Assembly: GCF_014836445.1 (NCBI RefSeq)
Contig: NZ_JACSQV010000002.1
Location: 11,927-75,926, forward strand
Length of the DNA stretch: 64,000 nt
Direction of reading: 5' to 3'
Source: Cellulomonas avistercoris
Lineage (GTDB): Bacteria > Actinomycetota > Actinomycetes > Actinomycetales > Cellulomonadaceae
The position numbers were made by a program, and so were the translations under genes. Below, one piece after another: positions 60,692 through 64,000 of this stretch. The notes beneath the pieces are model-generated. The model was not told the origin of the DNA and ran no database searches. It was given only the letters and a program-made list of their open reading frames with translations. Within the stretch, counting starts at the first letter, position 1; each line of letters opens with the position of its first letter.

Positions 60692-61321
60692 GTGACCGCC
60701 CCCGAGCCGCCCTCTCCTCCGGGCCCCGGCCGACCCCGTGCGACCACCCACCGCGCCATCCGCGACGCCGCGATGCGCGAGTTCGCCACCCACGGCTACG
60801 CGGCGACGAGCGTCGAGCGCATCGCCCAGGCCGCCGGCATCGGGCGCAACACGTTCTTCCGCTACTTCCCCACCAAGCTCGACGTCCTCGGCGACGACTA
60901 CACCGCGAACCAGGAGGTCGTCGCCCAGCACCTGCGCGACGCCCCGGCGGGCGCGGACGCGCTCGAGCAGGTCATCGACGCCGTCCGCGCCTCGATCCGG
61001 TACGACGACGCCGACCGGGAGTTCTACCGGCTGCGCCTGCAGGTCCTCGCGCAGGACCCGACGGTCCCGCCCGCGTGGGCGCGACCGCTGGTCTCCGGCT
61101 GGGCCGAGCTGGTCGCGTCGCACGTGCTGGCCTCCGCCACCGACACCGGCCCGCGCAACCGCGCGGTCGCGGACGCGGTCGGGTACGGCATCCGCGGGGC
61201 CCTGGCCAGCGTCCTCGAGGCGTGGTCCCAGGACGAGCTGGGGCTCGGCGCGGCGCTCGACCTGCTCGCGGCGACCGTGCGCGAGATGTTCGGCCCGCCG
61301 GTGCGGACGCTGGCCGGGTGA
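60692..61321 (+). CDS. TetR-family transcriptional regulator
   Basis: A 209-residue regulator. Residues about 13-62 form the TetR DNA-binding domain (GRPRATTHRAIRDAAMREFA, then TSVERIAQAAGIGRNTFFRY and FPTKLDVL). The helical ligand domain follows and ends with VREMFGPPVRTL. The HTH is close in character to the regulator of mycofactocin loci (IGRNTFFRYFP), which fits the neighbouring flavoenzyme type; this is a resemblance, not proof. GAGGAG lies upstream of the GTG at 60692. It probably represses the divergent flavoenzyme gene. Confidence 0.88.
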   Translation: MTAPEPPSPPGPGRPRATTHRAIRDAAMREFATHGYAATSVERIAQAAGIGRNTFFRYFPTKLDVLGDDYTANQEVVAQHLRDAPAGADALEQVIDAVRASIRYDDADREFYRLRLQVLAQDPTVPPAWARPLVSGWAELVASHVLASATDTGPRNRAVADAVGYGIRGALASVLEAWSQDELGLGAALDLLAATVREMFGPPVRTLAG

Positions 61322-61440
61322 GCCTTCTGCGTGAGGCGCGCCGCGTCCGTGACACCTCGTGGCCCGACATCGTCGCGCCCAGCGCCGAGCACCTGGGAGT
61401 CACCTTGAGGCGACCGCCCATCCGGTGAGACGCTCCCGTC

Positions 61441-61830
61441 ATGAGCTTCGACGTGTTCGCGCAGCGCATGGTGAACGGCGAGCTGGCGGTGACGGACAGC
61501 GACGCGCTCCGCGCGCTCATCGACCCGTACGTGAAGAGCACCGAGCCCGAGTCCGACTTCGCCCAGCTCCAGTTCGACGACGGGACCGCCGACCTCTACG
61601 GGATCGGCGAGCCGGGCAGCGGGTTCATGGTCAACCACGTCAGCGGCCGGCTGGCCTGGGACCTCATCGCGAAGGTCGCCGCGACGGGTGACATGACGCT
61701 CATGGCGCCCGGGGTGCCGCCGATGATCTTCGACGAGTCCGTGCGCGCTCACCTGCCCGAGGGGCTCGGTGACGAGGCGGTCGTCGTCGCGTCGGGTGCC
61801 GACATCGTCCGCATGCTCGACGAGGCCTGA
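61441..61830 (+). CDS. Hypothetical protein
   Basis: A 129-residue soluble protein (SFDVFAQRMVNGELAVTDSD at the start) with mixed alpha/beta character, no signal, and no recognised family. GACGCT lies six bases before the ATG at 61441, matching the leaderless pattern seen elsewhere. Codon third positions are as G/C-rich as in core genes, unlike the Fic gene that follows. Confidence 0.7.
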   Translation: MSFDVFAQRMVNGELAVTDSDALRALIDPYVKSTEPESDFAQLQFDDGTADLYGIGEPGSGFMVNHVSGRLAWDLIAKVAATGDMTLMAPGVPPMIFDESVRAHLPEGLGDEAVVVASGADIVRMLDEA

Positions 61831-62088
61831 GCTCGCACCCGTGTCGGTAGGCGTCGAGTCTGCGACGGGCATGACGTCGGCATGACGAGGCAGCCCGGAG
61901 TGTCCTGGTCCTACCTCCGGGACAGGACCGGGCGCCCTGGCGAGATCCCGGATCCTCGTGCCGGCGCTCGACCTCGTCGAGCAGCGGGTCGCCGGGGCGC
62001 TGCTGCACGTGCTCGGTCAGCTGCGCCTGGCGATGCGGGAGGCGTCACCGCCCTGCCACCGTCCGGGTCGGCAGGCCATCGTGTCGCG
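61831..62088. other. Spacer with no supported gene
   Basis: A 258-base spacer between convergent genes. It has a weak inverted repeat (GGTCCT paired with AGGACC near 61909-61928) and no frame with convincing codon use or ribosome site. It may hold remnants of transferred DNA. Confidence 0.5.
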
Positions 62089-63312
62089 TCAGGCGCGGCG
62101 CCCAGCACGGGCGGCGAACGCGTCCATCGCGGTCAGGATCTGCGGCGCCTGCCAGACCTTGTGCCGTAGCGCCGAGGTCGACGGTTGAAGGACACCAGCC
62201 TTCTCGAGGACCTCGATCGCGTTGCGGGCACCACGGTCGGAGATGGCGAGCGTCGCTGCGACGTAGCCCGCGTTCACGACGGGCTGGGCGAAGAGCGCGT
62301 CGACGAGGCGCCACGCTGCCGAGTCGGATCTGGCCCTGACCTGGTCCTGCCATGCAGCACGAAGGGCCATGACGTCGTCGGCGAGGTGGCGGCCGTTGAC
62401 GGTGGCGGCCAGTGCCGCGTGGGCGACCTGTTCGGCGATGGGGTCGGGGTCGCCCTCCCGGTAGCTGGTGAGCGCGCGGAAGTAGCGGTCGGGATCGCGC
62501 AAGAGGCCGGCGGAGACGGGCACGGTCGTGTGGCGGGTCAGGCCCCGGCGGCGCAGAACCTGTTGCAGCAGCACACGGCCGGTGCGCCCGTTGCCGTCGA
62601 CGAACGGGTGGATGGTCTCGAACTGGGCCTGGACGAGCGCTGCGTGCGTGAGTGCGGGGATGTCGTCGCGCTCAGCGAACCTGACCATGTCGTCGATTGC
62701 AGCCTGCACGCGTTCGTGGTGCGGGGGGATGAAGTCGGCGCCGTGCGGGCTGATCGCGGAGGCGCCCACCCACACCTGTTCGGCGCGCCATCGGCCGGCG
62801 ACGTCCGGGGCGGAGACGGCGAGCAAGGCGTGGTGGACGGCGAGGATCGTGTCGGGGGTGATGTCGTCGCCAACGGTGAGGGCTTCATTCATGGCGCGCA
62901 CGTTCGCGGCCACGAGGTCGGCGTTCTGCTCGGATCCCACTCCGAGACTTGCCATGGCGAGGTTGCGGGCGTTGGTCGTGAGGTGCTCGATCTGGGAGCT
63001 GGACGCCGACTCGGTGCGGAGCAGGACCGCGGGCATGGGGACAGGCATCGTTGCGACCTCGCTGTCGAACCGCGCGACATCGGAGGTCGCGTCATCGACG
63101 AGGGCGTGCACGTTGCTGCTGATGCGCGGGGTACGGTGCGCGATCGGTGGCAGCACCGACGCCTGGTAGGGGCGCGAGATCCGCTGGCGTTCCCAGACGC
63201 TGAGGCGCCCGTCATCGAGATTCGATGTCCAGTCGCGGGGCTCGGTGGTGAGCGCGGGCCACGCTGCGTCGTCACCCGCGCTGGGTTCGACGTCCGTCTG
63301 CCGGTCGCTCAT
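62089..63312 (-). CDS. Fic-domain protein (AMPylase family)
   Basis: A 407-residue Fic protein. The N-terminal helical part has RTESASSSQIEHL, which resembles the inhibitory helix S/T-x-x-x-E-G/N of autoinhibited Fic proteins, with H in the last place. The catalytic motif HPFVDGNGRTGR has His235, and the flap SAISPHGADFIPP precedes it. A winged-helix domain closes the protein (AISDRGARNAIEVLEKAGVL). Such proteins transfer AMP to hydroxyl groups of target proteins. Base composition and codon use look less GC-rich than in neighbours, which suggests acquisition. It lies downstream of tRNA-Arg on the same strand, a common insertion point. Confidence 0.92.
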   Translation of the reverse strand: MSDRQTDVEPSAGDDAAWPALTTEPRDWTSNLDDGRLSVWERQRISRPYQASVLPPIAHRTPRISSNVHALVDDATSDVARFDSEVATMPVPMPAVLLRTESASSSQIEHLTTNARNLAMASLGVGSEQNADLVAANVRAMNEALTVGDDITPDTILAVHHALLAVSAPDVAGRWRAEQVWVGASAISPHGADFIPPHHERVQAAIDDMVRFAERDDIPALTHAALVQAQFETIHPFVDGNGRTGRVLLQQVLRRRGLTRHTTVPVSAGLLRDPDRYFRALTSYREGDPDPIAEQVAHAALAATVNGRHLADDVMALRAAWQDQVRARSDSAAWRLVDALFAQPVVNAGYVAATLAISDRGARNAIEVLEKAGVLQPSTSALRHKVWQAPQILTAMDAFAARAGRRA

Positions 63313-63547
63313 CAGGCTTCAACCACCGTGGTCACTATTGAAACCTAGCCGCTTAGCCTTCAGTAAGCGACGTGTGTGTTGAAGGCTGCGAGTCGACCGC
63401 ACCCCGAAACGCCTGGCGACCGTACGGCCACACGAGCGCTGGGGCAGCAAGTCCGATCCGGACGATCCTGTTGACCACGAGGCCCTGCCACCACCGCGAC
63501 GGACTCGCGCGCAGCGGCCACACACCCCTTGAGCTGCACCAACACCG

Positions 63548-63620
63548 TGCGCCTGGGCAGATTCGAACTGCCGACACCCGCTTTAGGAGAGCGGTGCTCT
63601 ATCCCCTGAGCTACAGGCGC
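63548..63620 (-). tRNA. tRNA-Arg(CCU)
   Basis: The minus strand gives a 73-base cloverleaf beginning GCGCCTG and ending CAGGCGCA. The anticodon loop CTCCTAA (stem CCGCT/AGCGG) gives anticodon CCT, reading AGG. The D arm (TAGCTCAGGGGATAGAGC) and T loop (GTTCGAATC) are normal. CCA is not encoded. Confidence 0.96.
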
Positions 63621-63791
63621 GTGGGCCCGAGCCGAGCTGCGCCGAAGGCTCGGACGTCACGTCGTCAGGGTCTTCGATCACGGCACTTCCGGTCCCATGC
63701 GGCGTCCGTGGGACCGCGAGGACCCGCACCGACGCGGGTCCCAGGGTAGCGGGGCGGGCACGGAGCTAGCGCCAGGAGCCCGTAGCGGGTC

Positions 63792-64000
63792 TCATGTGAG
63801 GTAGTTCAACGCCTCTCGGAGCGGTCCCTGCGCCCTCGGCAGGGTGCGGGCGATGCTCCGCAGCGCGGCCGGTGAGCTGCCGCGTCGGCGGAGCCACGTC
63901 CGGAGCGCGTCGATGCCGGTCTCGTACCCGATCTCGCCACGCAGCCGGAACGCGTCGACGATGGACCGCTCTGCGCTATACAGACCAACGGTCGCGTCCG
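63792..64000 (-). CDS. AbiEi-type antitoxin, C-terminal part (gene continues beyond window)
   Basis: The minus strand is open from the window edge to a TGA at 63794-63792. The 68 visible residues read DATVGLYSAERSIVDAFRLR, then GYETGIDALRTWLRRRGSSP, ALRSIARTLPRA and LREALNYLT. This is the conserved C-terminal region of AbiEi/type IV toxin-antitoxin antitoxins (VGLYSxERSIxDAFRLR). These repress their own operon and counter the nucleotidyltransferase toxin AbiEii. No AbiEii gene lies in the 171 bases between this stop and tRNA-Arg. The toxin gene would have to lie upstream, outside the window, or be missing. Confidence 0.8.
   Translation of the reverse strand, partial: DATVGLYSAERSIVDAFRLRGEIGYETGIDALRTWLRRRGSSPAALRSIARTLPRAQGPLREALNYLT

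Noticed and set aside
63352-63547. Short minus-strand open frames between Fic and tRNA-Arg
   Set aside because: No ribosome sites, no consistent codon pattern, and overlapping alternatives in several frames; treated as non-coding.
63372-63749. Plus-strand open frame of 125 codons near the right edge
   Set aside because: It runs through the tRNA-Arg gene on the opposite strand and shows no coding bias; the IRTADTRFRR stretch is the usual translation of a tRNA T arm.

Overview
The window reads as a chromosomal segment of a very GC-rich actinobacterium, most like Cellulomonas or a close relative. This rests on third codon positions that are almost all G or C, an actinobacterial divisome locus (SepX/GlpR with the gephyrin-like Glp), an LAXTG (class E sortase) cell-wall signal, secreted or intracellular xylan- and chitin-active glycoside hydrolases (GH20, GH39, GH10), and many genes that appear to be translated from leaderless mRNAs. 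The 26-base C run at the very start suggests that the window begins at or near a contig edge.

Layout. 1-3.6 kb: GH20 hexosaminidase (3' end cut), GlsB/YeaQ-type membrane protein, UDPGP-family UTP-glucose-1-phosphate uridylyltransferase, tRNA-Ala(CGC). 3.7-7.6 kb: divisome locus sepX/glpR - RimJ-like acetyltransferase - glp on the minus strand, with 5-formyl-THF cyclo-ligase divergent. 7.6-12.3 kb: membrane-anchored penicillin-acylase-family hydrolase, then an HrcA (CIRCE) operator ahead of zinc-ribbon, SAF-domain and MscL genes. 12.4-17.4 kb: a 1501-residue helicase-like protein with degenerate ATPase motifs and a C-terminal nuclease-like domain; upstream lies a promoter driving two strong hairpins (candidate sRNA or leader). 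17.8-20.5 kb: MFS permease and overlapping SLC13/ArsB-like permease. 20.6-22.2 kb: an XRE-TPR regulator followed by a 39-codon secreted peptide gene with a perfect 19-bp palindrome in its leader. This is the best candidate here for an undescribed peptide-signalling system. 22.3-31.7 kb: CPBP protease, LuxR-type two-component pair, GH39 beta-xylosidase, YihY/BrkB protein, a LigD-like phosphoesterase-primase fusion without ligase, and an SDR enzyme with a probable N-terminal frameshift.

31.8-40.7 kb is one giant gene (2963 aa): signal peptide, vWA domain, long tandem prealbumin-like/SpaA repeats, LAVTG anchor. 40.9-50.4 kb: GH15 trehalase/glucoamylase-type enzyme, L,D-transpeptidase lipoprotein, DUF427, class A flavin monooxygenase, nuclease-Excalibur lipoprotein, SNF2-type helicase. 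50.6-55.5 kb: oleA-oleBC-oleD, a translationally coupled long-chain olefin/beta-lactone pathway. 55.7-58.5 kb: secreted GH10 xylanase whose promoter carries an operator half shared with the GH39 promoter 30 kb away. 58.6-61.8 kb: OYE/FadH-type flavoenzyme with a divergent TetR regulator. The right edge (62-64 kb) looks like accessory DNA: a Fic protein of lower GC, tRNA-Arg(CCU), and the C-terminal part of an AbiEi-type antitoxin.

All calls are from reading the sequence and recalled family features. No database search was run.
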